In this document: positions 11,745 to 24,219 of the stretch, one piece after another
How the letters are laid out: each line of letters starts with the position of its first letter
Position numbering within the stretch: position 1 is the first letter of the stretch
Origin: Prochilodus magdalenae
Taxonomy: Eukaryota; Chordata; Actinopteri; Characiformes; Prochilodontidae
Reading direction: 5' to 3'
Length of the DNA stretch: 64,000 nt
Assembly (NCBI GenBank): GCA_024036415.1
Contig: JAMWET010000926.1
Coordinates: forward strand, 62,001-126,000
Translations under genes and position numbers: made by a program
The notes under the pieces: model-generated
What the model saw: only the letters and a program-made list of their open reading frames with translations
What the model was told of the DNA's origin: nothing
The model's database searches: none

Positions 11745-12140
11745 AAGAGTTGATTATAGACTGCACTGTCAAGGCCAGTCTTAAAACCTACCTGTTCAGT
11801 CAAGCTTTTGGTAATTCGTTTTTTCTGCTAGATAAAAAAGTACAGATCTAGGGTTCCACTGACAGAGAGTGTTTGGTAAGCTGGGAATATTGCTGCTGTC
11901 GTTCTGCTGCTCTTCGCGTTCACTCAAGTTTGTTGACGGTGAAACAGAGGGGTGCTGACTTCTCAGGGAGCCCACATGTCTTAGTGAACTTCTGGTTCTC
12001 CCTTTTAGTTATGCTGTAATAGCCAGGCCTGCCGGAGTCACTGCTACATTCTGTTAACGTCAGCTACTTAACTACAGACAAATCAGACATTTATTATTCT
12101 ACCCTTCACTCCAGGTAAATGTGAATTTGGTATAAGGCCT
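11745..12140 (+). mobile_element. L2-like LINE 3' end, opposite orientation
   Basis: A plus frame reads SLKTYLFSQAF near 11780, the terminal motif of fish L2 reverse transcriptases, followed by about 350 bp resembling an L2 3' untranslated region (TTCTCCCTTTTAGTTATG near 11996). It is opposite to the fragment at 10.6-11.6 kb, so two insertions or an inversion are likely. Confidence 0.5.
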
Positions 12141-12594
12141 CAATTGGGGAAAAAAAAAACAATCATAGGAGATCTAGGAAGTCTAGCACTTGGCACTTTG
12201 ACAGCACCACATTCTGGTTTGGTGTCTCTAGGATCAAAGGTCAGGGAGATACAGATACCAGAGGTTGGGGAAGACAAAAACTCTCTTGTGGCTCCTGATG
12301 ATGCTGGCTATACAGGCTATACAGGCAGGTTGCAAGTTCTGGGGGCAAAAATCTATCCATAGCCCCAGTTTAGGAAGAACTCCATAAATCCGCTACACCA
12401 AACCAATGAAGCATTCAGTAACATGCCAAAAGCCACATTTCAGAAGTGTGGAGTAGCAATTCCCTTGCAGCTCCTGACAGAACACAGAAAGTGTTGTGCC
12501 ATTATTGATGTTAGCAGTGATGAAAACCTGACTAATAAAGACCTGAATAGCGTTGAGCCAGGAGAAATTTTTTTAAAATAATTTTTCACCTAAG

Positions 12595-12790
12595 CTTTTT
12601 TTTTTGCTGTATTGTGTTATGCTGGTGTGAGTGGATCAGACACAGCAGTGCTGCTGGAGTGCTTAAACAACTCACTGTCACTGCTGGACAGAAAATTGTC
12701 CACCAACCAAAACTATTTAGTGAACATCAGCCTGTGGGCAGCGTCCTGTGATCACTGATGAAGGACTAGAGGACCTCATGTCTTTTTACT
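12595..12790 (+). repeat. Interspersed repeat family A, copy 2
   Basis: Contains GTGGATCAGACACAGCAGTG and GCTGCTGGAG, shared with 33.7 kb and, inverted, with 9.4 kb; ends near CTAGAGGACCTCATG. Confidence 0.65.
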
Positions 12791-15789
12791 GTAAGAGGAG
12801 ACGTATTATGCATATGACTAACATTTAATTTTTCTGGAACAGAAAACTTCAGTGTTTCAAGGCTTTTTCAAGGAGAGCCAGGCCATTTTGTCCTCCCTTT
12901 CTTAACTGAGAAAAACAAGCAATGGCTTTTTGAGAAGCTATTAATTTATGCTGTAAGTGAAAGTTTATGAAGTATCTGCTTCCAAAAATTAGACCGTATC
13001 GTACTTTTTTGGGTTACAAGACAGATTAAGCAGCCGTGATGAGGTATCAAAGAAACCCCAATGTGGACAGTCTTGACCCAATGCCCTGACATGGTGGCCT
13101 TGCTTTTCCCAAAACCAGGAGGAGAGAATTTCAGCCCTGAGGTAAAACCCTCCCACTCCCCGTTAACAGAATATCCTTACAAATGCATTATATCTCTGTC
13201 TATCTAACTGTTACCCAGCTATGTAAAGGTGAAGTATAAACGTCATATGTGGGTGCATATGTAATAAATGTGCTGTTTTTGGCTCAAGTAGCTTAGGAGA
13301 TTCTTTTAAAAAAAAAAAACCTAACACTTATTTAATTTATTTATTGTAACCAACTGTCATGTTAGGGTTTTGTGTTGATTTGTGGTAGCCAGTATTATAA
13401 TCCATTTAATCCAACTCCACAGCAACATCACAAGAGTTGACAAATTTGGTAAAATTTTGGACAGAATGGGAGATTCTTCCCACAAGTCTCTCTGCAGAAA
13501 TAGTCAAGGGTGGATACCCCACAACTTCCACCTGCTTTGAGACTCTGAGCGTAACAAGGATTACACATCATTTAGGTGCGACATTCTGGCCTGTATTTGC
13601 ACATGCCATATAGGATTTGGACATGTGTGAGTGACTTCTTGGCATGCATTTTCATTTGCAATAAACATTTACACTAATAAGTAGCTGTACTGCAAGTTTG
13701 TCAGTTATTAAAACTGTTAAATATGTATTCATTTTTAAATAGGTTTGTGGTGAATTGTTATACTTGTTATAAAAACTGAATAGACTGGTCACTTGACATG
13801 GAGAACTAGCTTACTAGAAATAGCTTACAGAACATGCATTGAGAGAGATTTTGGCCTCTTATGTCTACCAAATTAATACACTTCATGTATTGTGTGTGTG
13901 CATGCATGGGTTATAACAATATTCTGACTAATTTCAGTTTAAAAAAACGCTTGAATGTGTACATTTACTGCAATGGGTTAAGGCAAATGTGTAAAAAAAT
14001 CAAAGAATGCAATGTTACTTCAAGTCTTCCATGAACCCAGGTGTATTTTTTTTAAAAAGGGAATATAATACTGTCACTAACATTCAGAATAATCATTCAG
14101 ATGTTTTTTTTTTTGCTAGTGTCAAAAACACCTGAGGCAGGCTCGTGCTGTGTGTGTGTTTTGACATTTAATTTAATATAAACTACACTTTGTAAAATTA
14201 TATCTGAATGAACCTCTGTGTTATCTGGTCCAGGAACTGGGTGATGTGTATGACACAGAACACAGTTGGTTAGGGGTCATGTTGCTTTCTGTTCATATAC
14301 AGTGATTGTCCCAACCACTGCAAAAAGTATCGATGTCATCCTGTAGGCGTGGCAGAAGAGGTGTACAATGCTGGCAATCCTGAGAAAGCCCTCTTTAAGG
14401 TGGTGGAGAACATTGTGGTAGAAGCTTGTTACAGCCACCCACAAGTCTTTTCACAGTTGTTCAATCCTGGAAAATGAATTTATTAAAAAAAATATATATA
14501 TATATATATATATATAAAATGCTTCCACCCAAGCTCTCCACAATTATGCACAACACATCTTTTAAGTCAGACTGTGCTACATACATACTAGTTGTCATTA
14601 CAATCATAAAAATAAAAAAAGTGGCATAATACTATAAATACGGCAAATAGCCCCTGCTAGCAGTTGCATGCTAACACATGAAACCGGTGAGGTGGCAGTC
14701 ATCATCTAGCATCATCTATTATGTTGCCATGAACTGTAAACATGTGGCGTGCAACATCCACATTCTACACCCCATGATCACCACGCACCCTACAATAGAG
14801 GTGAGCTTTTTAAGTTAATTAAGACAGCTACAGTACTTCTGTAAAGATACAAAAAGTATAATTAGGACAACTGTGTCTGCCTTATGGGAAAAACCCATCA
14901 ATGCTGCCAAAGATGATAATGTTGTAACTAAATGGAAATTAATCAATTTATTAATGTAAGTAACATACTACAGGTCAAAGAAAATGTTGAATACACAGTT
15001 GCTGGATGTAATGGTCAGGGTGTGACACTTGTAAGAGGTTAGATTTGATTCTACATGTATGCTGCACTCGCACTGCGTTCTCCTGAGTATGCAGAACTAG
15101 ACAGCTAGCTAACCCATGGTCCTGAATAAAGTTGTTGATGTTCAAAAGACTCCACAAGGCGTATTTTTCTTGTGCTTACTTGAGGTATCAACCAGCATTT
15201 ATTCAGGTCTTTTGGTAGTGGTAATTGGTAAAACTGCAGAACCCAAAGAAAGGAAAAGATACATGAACTTCACATATGAGATAAACAGAAGTAGCATGGT
15301 AGCTAGCCCTATACATTTAAGTGAATAAATACGCTAATGCTAACAACACACAAAACCCCATAGAGCTAGCATCACTAGCAGTTAAGCTAGGCAAACCTAG
15401 AAATTGGAAATAATTATGAATTATCTGAATGGAATCTAGTTCACTAAGACGGAAGCATTACTTACAGACAAATAATGTCCAGAACTCAAACGTTTATGCT
15501 GCTCTTCTGAGAGGAAAACTGCTGCCTTTGGAAATGTGGTCTCTGCTCCCAAGACGATACAGGAAGTAGTTTGGCCAGGGTTTTCGTTTCTTCAGCTATA
15601 CGAAATGACCACAAGGAGGCAGTATCTAACCCTTTTCCTAAGGAAAACTACTCTGGAAAATGAATTAAACAATGTATTCCTTAGGGAAGGCGGCACAACA
15701 TGTACATGAAAACAGCACCAACAATATGCTACATACAGTTTACTATTACATACTGTGTAAACATACCCTTAAGTAAAACATGAATTAAC
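12791..15789. other. Intergenic; (TA)n at 14486-14516
   Basis: No gene can be supported. Some short open stretches (13430-13600 and 14290-14470, plus) look faintly protein-like but lack start, splice or family support. A TA dinucleotide run lies at 14486-14516. A possible minus-strand noncoding first exon ends at a GTAAGT near 15460. Confidence 0.4.
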
Positions 15790-16085
15790 AGGAATTTACC
15801 AGATTAGTTTATGGTTTGTATCTATGTGCATCAAATACTGGGGGCCTGGAATAGAGTAGGTCCATCGAGCAATAGATCCTAAATGGACTATACAGGATAT
15901 GACACCAGTGGTATCAACACGGTGCATGGAAGCTCTGACATGATTGTACTGCACCTTCTTTCCTCTGGCTTGAAAAAGTGCCTTCACCATTAAACATTCA
16001 GAGTAAGGCTGCCTGGATTTAATCTCCCACACACTGGTTTAGTTCCTCATCAGTCATGGTGCTGTATAGTTCCTTTACTGAGAGA
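15790..16085 (-). pseudogene. Integrase-core-like protein fragment
   Basis: The minus frame 16032-15796 reads KSRQPYSECLMVKALFQARG, then ASMHRVDTTGV and YSIPGPQYLMHIDTNHKL. From memory this matches an abundant fish family of retroviral-type integrase-core proteins, in which ...HxDTNHKLI marks the start of the catalytic core. An upstream piece (TMTDEELNQCV, around 16060) is in another frame, so there is a frameshift, and the core after NHKLIW is missing. A dead fragment of a mobile-element or domesticated-integrase gene. Confidence 0.5.
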
Positions 16086-17963
16086 TCAGACTTAGCCATG
16101 TGTCAGGTACACTGTGCTTCTGGACATACCCAAGAGTTTAGCTATACATGCAACAGATAAATTAAATTCCAGAAGGTTGCAAAGGTAGTCAGGGGATATG
16201 ACAATTCATTGTCACCCAGCTGATCCTTGCTCAAATTGTACAACTGCAGCGTGTTACTACCTTTTCTCTTTTCCCAAGTTGATGAGACTGGGTGACGGTG
16301 TCAATGTACTTACAATAGCCTAGACAAATAGCTACTTGACTGGATACTGCATCTAAAGACATAAGTTTTTGTGTACAAATATACTATAAAAAGTCAAGAT
16401 CCAGAGGCATGCATCCCAGAATATGTTCCAAACGAAAGTCAGTTTTTTCTAAAATATAATTAAGCGGCAGTTCCCAGAAAAGGGAACATAGAAATAAAGT
16501 CTATAAAGACATAAAATTAATTAAAGAAAAAATGTTCAGAATGAACTCAGTCATATATAATAATCGTTGTATCAGACACTTAGTACAGATCATATGATTG
16601 TAAAAGCACTGAACAGTTAAAAACAGCTGACACTAAGTAACGCTACATAGAAAGCAAAAATATAAAGCTTTTCAAAAACAAAGTAGTTCACAATGAAACA
16701 AACCACAATAAACCCACACAGCAAATAAACATACTGTTACTGAGGCTTGGTTTTTAGCGCAAGTCGAGTTAAAATAACTGCCTGAGAATAACGTTAACAA
16801 AAAAAGAAAACATGCCCGTATGATACAATTTTAGGGACTCAAAAGGCAAATAAAAGAATTAAAACACTTACCGAAGCACCAGCGTTTGACTTTGCTGCAG
16901 CAACTGACCGTACTCTTGTAAACAAATCCGCTTCGCTGTCACATGATCATGGGAGCGAAACTTGATTGGTTGGATATTGGTTCGATCTGTGCCAGAATCG
17001 ATTGCTTAACCTTTGTGTCTCGTATGTTTAATAGTAATATTTTTACCTGATTTTAAACTTTTTAAAAAAAAAAAATACATTAGTTGAATATGGTAGAAAA
17101 ATCATGGACAAAATTAAAATGCAAAATGTTTAATTATGTGAATTTAAATCTGGTAAGACTGATTTGCTTCTATAGATATCTTAGGTGGAAAGGTTTACCT
17201 AAATTAGGAGGAATGTACATAAAGAATACAAATTACATCAAACAGCTCTTCTCTCAGCTGCAGAACAGCAACTCAATGATGCCTAAACCAGAACACTTGA
17301 GTGGAAAGAATGTCTGTATCTAATATCCTAGGCATTGAAGCCTTAAGTCCAGTAACAAAGTGCATGCATTACAGCCTATTTCCTTATAGATGACATAGAT
17401 GACATAATATCCCACACAGAAGCTTGCAAGAAAGAAATAAATAGGTCTATTGCGGAACTGCAAGATGGAACACTGTGCAAAGTTTTGAGCCTTGTTTATG
17501 AATTGGTGGATCTTAATTGCGCAAGTGAAAAGCGTTGTGTGGTAGTAAAGGAGCTGATAAAGTCAAGATGGCAGCTCTGTAGAGCCATTCAGTTAAACAT
17601 TTCATTTAAGTTTGTTCATGAAGCGTCAGAGTGACATGAGTAACATGATGCCATACATGCAGAGTCTATTAAGGGAAAATGTGTCATGATCAAGAGCAAA
17701 GATAAAACTGAAAAAATGAAAGCATCCACTACAGTTCCTTCAATATGTTAAGTAGAGCAGATTTAATTTTATCTGGCAATCCACTAACAGTTAGCACCTC
17801 AGGTGTACAACTCTATGTCCACATCACTGAGTCATATTCAGTGTTTTCCTGAACTTGATGTTAGATGACACTGATGTTAGATAAGGCACTTGGTGAGGAA
17901 GTTCATGCTTGCTTTTTTTTAGCGACAGACAACAGATGATTTCTTGCCGTATTCAGGTGCTGG
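16086..17963. other. Region between integrase remnant and timm8a
   Basis: Mostly AT-rich. On the minus strand a GTAAGT donor at about 16873 follows a GC-richer block (to about 16960) that could be a noncoding first exon of a neighbouring gene. On the plus strand about 17389-17633 is an open frame of about 80 codons without a start (AELQDGTLCKVLSLVYELVD), unrecognised. Confidence 0.35.
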
Positions 17964-19711
17964 TTAATCTGCTATTGTCTCTGAGAATGGGCCTCTTGTC
18001 CTCTGGGTTTGCTCAAGTCTGTTGAGGATGAACTGACTTGTGTCAATGAAACGTTCAACACAGTTTATAAAACAGACTTCCGCCCTTGAGTCAAGCTTTG
18101 GACCTGGCTTATCCATGCATTTCTCCTAGACAGAAAAAAGTATGGAGAAGATCGAAATTAGAAATGTTCACACACATCTTATTAAACATGTTTTATAACA
18201 GACAAGCCTTGTGCCAAGGTTAATAAAACACAAAACATAATGGAATTTTAACAAGGTGAATTAAGGTGAATTGAATTAAGTACCTCCTACAGAACTTACT
18301 ACACCTCTTATACTGTAGTATATTACTGTACTTTACAGACTGCACTTCATTAAATATAACTTGTTCTAAAGTGAGATCATCAAACGTTCTAACGCTATTG
18401 AAATTAGTTCTGAAAAGTTACCAATATAACAGGTGTAGTATGTTTTGTTGGGGACACCTGACTGACACAACTGGTTTTCGAGTGATCCTGCTAAATGTTC
18501 AAAAACGATTAATTGTTAAATTAAAAAACCCTTTCACTACAAATCAGCAAGAACCAATATAACCAGTATAGTATGTTGTGTAGGGAGCATTTTGAGGGAT
18601 TTCATCAACTGTTCAAAAGCTATTAAAATAAATGTACAAAAACCTTTCACAGCAATACAGCAAGTGTAGTTTTTTTTTTTTTTTTGTAGGGAGGTGCTTG
18701 ATTCAGTACAATTTTTTTTAAAACGACATAATGGTACATTCAATACCTATTAAAAATGAATATACAAAAGTCTTTCACTACAGGACAGCCAGAGTTAACG
18801 TCAACAATACAAGAGATGTATGTTGTGTTGGGGGCACTTGATTCAGTACAATTTATGTACATTCAAAAGCTATTGAAACTCTTTCAGAAAATATTTTACT
18901 ACAGAACAAAAGGTTAAATATGGCATAACTGTGTTATGTGGAATCATACATTCAAAAACTATTTAAATGATTTTACAAAAACATTTCACTACAGAGCACC
19001 AGAGATTACATATGCCAGTTTAAGAGGTTGTAGTATGTTGTGTGGACTGCACATAATTTAGTGATATTATGAAACATTTAGAAGCTATTAAATAATTAAC
19101 AAATTATTTTACCATAGACCAACAGACGTTAAAGATAACAATATAAGTATAGTATCTCAAAGGAGTTACGCTTGATTACATACAACTTGTATTTCAGTGA
19201 CACTGTTAAATGTCACTTAAAACACGTAAACTGAACTTATTAATTATTCATTCACAAACATCTTTTTGTACAACTGTTCATCAAATAATTCAGTCTAGCA
19301 TAATTATAAGTGCTTTTTGTTTTTTTTTTTAAACACACAGCTCTTTTCCAAAAATCTTTGCTATGGCTTAGAATGCTACTAATATAACTGTGGTTAAAAT
19401 CATCTTTAATGCTTGTTTTGTTTAAGTTTGTTAAAGCTACTGTAATCGAGGCACTCAAACCTGCCAAACACAACTCTGCCATGTACCTCAAATAATTCAG
19501 TCACGTGAGCTTTATAATTACAAGTTGTCAAGGAGCACTCTTTTTGATAACAGATTAATAAGCCTATTGTGGTTCGGAAAGCTCAGTTATAGTACAATGA
19601 AGTGTGAGGGTTTTTCTTCTTGTTTAATGCTTATTGTACAAACCTAGGTGTTTCGTGGTGTTCAAAAGACTAACATTTCCGACGTAAACGAAGTTGTAGC
19701 TGCTTGTCAGC

Positions 19712-19804
<93 letters not shown>

Positions 19805-20175
19805 GTAAGTTGTTTTAGCATGAGCCCTTCAAAAGCTATTGAAGAAAGAAATCCAAATATGCCAATATAAAACTAATTGTACCGCAGTATGTCTTCCTTC
19901 AAACACTAAACACCAACACATCCTGTAACCAGCTTTCCATGGCGGCATTTTTGGTTAGTTCATATACTAATACTGCAACCTTCAGTTTAAACATCTGAAT
20001 CTTTGAGAAATGGCTTTACTCGTGTCCTCCATGTTATTGCCATTATGGCCTCCTCCTCACTTACCCAACACACTTCTGTCATTTGGTGAACCAACTGCTG
20101 AAATCGCTGTTTTTGTGACTCAATCTCGATAAATTGCTGAAGCTGTGGGTCCGTCTTCACTCCTTGAGGATCCAT
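17964..20175 (-). CDS. timm8a: Mitochondrial import inner membrane translocase subunit Tim8A, two exons
   Basis: Exon 1 is 20175-20065 (37 codons, GTAAGTG donor); exon 2 is 18125-17964 (53 codons plus TAA, acceptor tctag|). The junction falls between codons, giving 90 residues, close to the usual Tim8 length of about 95. The start at 20175 is supported by an in-frame TAG 12 bases upstream. The sequence has [20 protein letters not shown], then the twin CX3C motif of small Tim chaperones: CWEKC (spanning the exon junction) and CFINC, followed by [19 protein letters not shown]. By family knowledge, Tim8 pairs with Tim13 in the intermembrane space and escorts hydrophobic precursors such as Tim23; human TIMM8A loss causes deafness-dystonia. 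It resembles TIMM8A more than TIMM8B. No lesion seen. The intron holds a tandem repeat. Confidence 0.93.
18290..19900 (-). repeat. Tandem repeat (about 140-bp unit) in timm8a intron 1
   Basis: At least five diverged units recur, each with a core read on the minus strand as TTTCAATAGCTTTTGAACA-like sequence, a TAGTGAAAGGTTTTTGT block and an ACACAACATACTACACC block. Plus-strand anchors: CACTACAAATCAGCAAG (18535), CAGTATAGTATGTTGTGTAG (18562), TGTATGTTGTGTTGGGG (18817), GTAGTATGTTGTGTGGA (19029). The right end (19620-19890) holds a distinct segment also found near 37.2 kb. It is split by an (AAT)n/(ATT)n microsatellite at 19710-19801. Confidence 0.7.
19710..19801. repeat. (AAT)n followed by (ATT)n microsatellite
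   Basis: About 15 AAT units pass directly into about 15 ATT units, making a near-perfect AT-rich palindrome of about 90 bp that could form a hairpin. Confidence 0.9.
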
Positions 20176-22039
20176 TACACAAGTCTACTTTAGTTTTTTA
20201 ATCGACGGAACCTGACTTTCTTACGCAAGCATAGCTAGATAATATACATTTATAATATGAGAGGAAGCGGAGAAAGCGTCGAGCACTGTGAAACCAGCTA
20301 CAATACAGCACTGAAATTTGGTGACGTTTGATTACACTTTTCAAAGTAAAAGTTCCATCAAGAACACGTTGTTAAAGTGTACGACAAAATAAGCAGCACT
20401 ATTCTGTTATTTAAAAAAAACTGCCTCAGGCTTTAGGTTCCTGATTTGATATTTTTATATGTTTCTAAAAATATTACTGTAACAATGTTGTGGCACAGCT
20501 TATTAATGTTGGTGTTGATATGTCAGTATGGTTTAACTTGTTTGTCATATTGTTTTTCAAAGAATGAATGGATAAGAAGGGTTTTGGTCTAATTTGTTCT
20601 CGAAAGCAATTCAATTTGTTTATAAAAGTCATGATCCTTATGTGAGTTGGCAAAAAATTCTGTTCAGTATCTGTTTCTTTATCATCACTAAATGGTCATG
20701 ATTTTTAAATAACAATCTCTTCAAAAAGTTAACAAGAGATGGGTTTTGTTCTAAATTATATCCTCCTACAAGTGCAGAAAATGCTTTGTTACAATCTTAT
20801 TCTAAAGCTTGAGTTACAAAATAATTTTTATGTTCGTGTAGTACCACCTTTTCAGCTTACAGTCCTATATATTAATAGTTTGAGTGATGATATCTTTAAA
20901 ACATCTTTAGTACAGTATTGTTTTACAATATTTTAAAGAAATTATGTATGTAGCCAGCTAGCCAGCCAACAAGCGAGCTAATTTCTTGTCTCAATGTTGG
21001 AAGGCATTAGCAAAGTGTGGCAGTAATGTCAATTGCCTCATAGACTTTGGCTAAACATGGTGAAAAAATATTTTTTAGTATATTAGACAATGAAATGTAC
21101 TGGCAGTGAGTATTATCCAAACACAACAGATAAAGTATTTTAATAATTGTATGAATAATTTTATTAGTTTTACACTGATATTCTGATTTTATTACTTCTA
21201 TTTAACAGAAAGGCTCACACACAATTCACAAAAGTTTGATTTTTTAATTGTTCTATTGAACCACAATTCAAAAGCATTGTCTGATTTTTGTTAGTTGATT
21301 TCCAGTCATTTTTATTTATTATTACTTTTTGCCAGTTTCAAGTTATTTCATTGACCATTGTGGAGTTTTCTGTCTCTAATGGAAGAGCACCAACAATTAT
21401 TTCCATGTGTGTAAGTTCTGTATGCATTTTGTATGAATTACAGTTTAGAAGTGGAACAACAAAGACGCACCCAACAAGATGAAATGATTTTCCATGACAG
21501 CATCCAAGTATGCCCCTAGCTTTTTTTTCTTTTTAAAAATTCACAGAAATACAAGATACAGGAATGTAGAAATATACCTACACACCCTATGCCCAGAGAC
21601 TTGAGGTTGGGTCATAGTAGAAAACAGTACACAAGTTGGCAGTTCTTACCACAATTATGGTCTTGAGAGTGAACAGCATTTCTTTTTTCCTCCATGTCCT
21701 AATTGTTTCTGCATTAAGGAAAAGTTTGGTGACAAACCACCACCTGAAGTTGCATAAGTTCGTGACAAAGTTGGACTATTTATCAAAGATATACCATGGA
21801 CAGGGAGATGCTCATGGATGACAAACAGTCATCCATAACAGTTGGGTTACACCACTCTCATATTATCTCAAATATTTGTAGTATTTGCAGGAGTGAGTTA
21901 CCTAAATGAATGCGCAGCAGGGAAAGATTAGTCTATGTGGAAGGTAATGATACATTTATTGTAACATTGCTCTAAAACAAACCCAAACTTTAGGTCAATA
22001 CATTAATGCACTGGCAATTTGTTTTTTGTTTTTTTTACT
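20176..22039. other. timm8a upstream region and AT-rich intergenic DNA
   Basis: The first 100-150 bp hold the timm8a 5' UTR/promoter; no TATA box is obvious. Beyond that no supportable gene. Confidence 0.4.
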
Positions 22040-23260
22040 GGTAACAATGCCTTCATTTTCTCAGCACCTATTCATCATGCCTGTCCAATATGCCTCAAGA
22101 ATTTCCCTTCGGAGGCCATTGAAATTCATGCAAGTTCATGCGGTGAAAGGTTCTAATGAATTTGTTGAATCAAAACCTCCATTCTTGTTCTTGTTTTTTG
22201 ATATTTGAAATTGTCTACTTCTCTGTAACTTGTTATGAGTGTAAAATGGGTAGGAATTAGAATAGTTGAAAATAATATAGAATTTATATACTGACTTTCT
22301 AATAAAAGTAAAACTTTCCTGTAAAGTTACCTTTTTGTAAATATGAGACTTTGTTCTGACAGCAACAATGTTTTTCTTTTTTTTCTCTTTCTTTCTATTG
22401 TAGTGCAGCAGAAAGTCATTTAAAAGTTGTAGATGAAACATTAGCAGGCTGTAGTGCAAAACCTTTGGATGGTTGGTTGCTTATGCTTTTACATATGAAA
22501 AGTAATCTTGCGTTTATAAGCCTTGTAAATGTCATACTGGTTATTATGGGGTGTTTCAGTTTCTCATGGGTTTCCTACTATTTTCCAATACAGAGTGGCA
22601 ATCAATCAAAAACCCCAAAAAGGTCATGTATCAGTTTCAAGAGGGACAACTTTGTTATCATGCTGCACAAGCACCTTTGAATCTGCACATGAACATGAGA
22701 AGCATCCTAGCAAACGGAGATATGGCTCTGATCTCGTTCTACAAGAAGACTCATGTGGAATGGGCTTGACCTTTGAACTGCAAACTGGAAGGTACAGTAC
22801 ATTTGTTAAGACCTACATGTTTTGTTAATACATTAAACAATTTTCACAGGGGAATGTGCTGTGTTACACAGTTCTTTTTCTCAACCTGCATTTACAGACT
22901 GAATTCTGGATTTTCTGCAAACCTAGGTAATACATCCATATTTTGTAGTAATGAATAAGAAACCTGCTTGTACACTGCTTTTAGAAAAAAAAATTGCACT
23001 TTGCACGTTCAACAAAATGTTAACTTTACAGTGTCATTCTGTTTACCTGCACAATTGGATGTAAATTCTTATTTTCCAGCAAACACTGGTGTCACCAGAC
23101 ATTTTGAGGGAGAAGCAGATCATTTGATGCCATCATCCTCCCCCTTCATCTGGTCGACAGTGATCTGTTTGTTGTGGCTGGCAGAATTTTGGGACATACA
23201 TTTATACATGGAAGGCCATGTCATGTTATAAAGCAAATGCCTGGGACCTCCCTGCTGTAA
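22040..23260 (+). pseudogene. G2E3/HECT-like E3 ligase remnant
   Basis: Near 22069-22157, after an acceptor-like ttctcag|, a plus frame reads CPICLKNFPSEAIEIHASSC, a C2HC (C-X2-C...H-X4-C) finger as found in fish G2E3-like proteins, followed at once by a stop. Near 23156-23245 another frame reads DSDLFVVAGRILGHTFIHG, like the HECT-domain segment before the N-lobe/C-lobe hinge. Between them the frames are broken. This looks like two remnants of one fish-expanded ubiquitin-ligase-like gene. The HECT catalytic cysteine region is absent. Confidence 0.4.
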
Positions 23261-23383
23261 CTGAGAGCAACAGAAGATGACTTTTTGAAAAGAACATATA
23301 TATATATATGCTCAAAGTGATGAAATAGTGGGACGTGGAAAACAAAGTAGTGTGCTGTGTTAGTGACAATGCAGCCCACGACA

Positions 23384-23565
23384 ATGCAGTCGTGGAGGTT
23401 AGGGAACCAGCCTTGTGACCAGAGGGTCGCCGGTTTGATTCCCTGAACTGACAATAACGACTGAGGTGCCCTTGAGCAAGGCACCTAACCCCCAACTGCT
23501 CGCCGGGCGCTGTGGATAGGGCTGCCCACCGCTCCGGGTAAGTGTGCTCACTGCCCCTATTAATT
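23384..23565 (+). repeat. tRNA-derived SINE
   Basis: Contains GAGGTTAGGGAACCAGCC (A-box region) and GGTCGCCGGTTTGATTCCC (B box, canonical GGTTCGATTCC with one change), then a tRNA-unrelated body (CCCTTGAGCAAGGCACCTAA). This is the arrangement of a Pol III-transcribed fish SINE. It is not a functional tRNA gene: it lacks a full cloverleaf. Confidence 0.75.
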
Positions 23566-24219
23566 TAATTAATTCCATTAATTTTTTTTAAAAGACCTGA
23601 AGCAAGTTCAGTTTTTATATTTTTCAGTTTCACTTTCAGATGGCAAACAGTTTTGCTTCTCATAGTTTGCAGTGCCTTTACTGTCAGATCAATTTAAAAG
23701 ATTTTTAAATGCATGTTTTTCACAAGTTAGTTCATTTTTTACTCGACAGTTTTAGCTCCTTCTATTCAAAAATCCTTTTTTTTATTAAAAGAGAAGAATG
23801 TCTTTACTCTGAGGTCAATTTGCAAAAATGCAAGGTTAGTTTTAATGTTTTAAATAAATTAGCCCATGGTTCTGATTCCAATTCTGAGTCCAATTTTTAG
23901 CTAATGTACAGTTGTCAGTGGGCTTCAAGCTATATGCTCAGGCTGTACACTAAAGCAGTAATAAATGTCATTTCATGTAGTATAAGTTTTCTAATAAACC
24001 TAAATGAACATCTTTTAACAGTGTCAATGTGTCATATCCTTTTACCCTCTATATTTAATTTGCAATTGCATGTAATGGTAAAAATAATGCATTATGCCTG
24101 CTAAATCAGAAGAAACTTTAGGTCTATGAATTGTTTATCAAACTGCACATCTATTTTGGTGCAATTCTGTGACTCTTAAATGTAAATTTACATTGAAATC
24201 AATCCATCCACTACACCAA
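23566..24219. other. AT-rich intergenic
   Basis: No gene or repeat recognised. Confidence 0.4.

Noticed and set aside
19624..19821. Minus frame encoding poly-Asn then poly-Leu
   Set aside because: It is a translation of the AAT/ATT microsatellite inside timm8a intron 1, not a protein.
23384..23565. tRNA gene
   Set aside because: A and B boxes are present but there is no full cloverleaf, and a tRNA-unrelated body follows; called a SINE.
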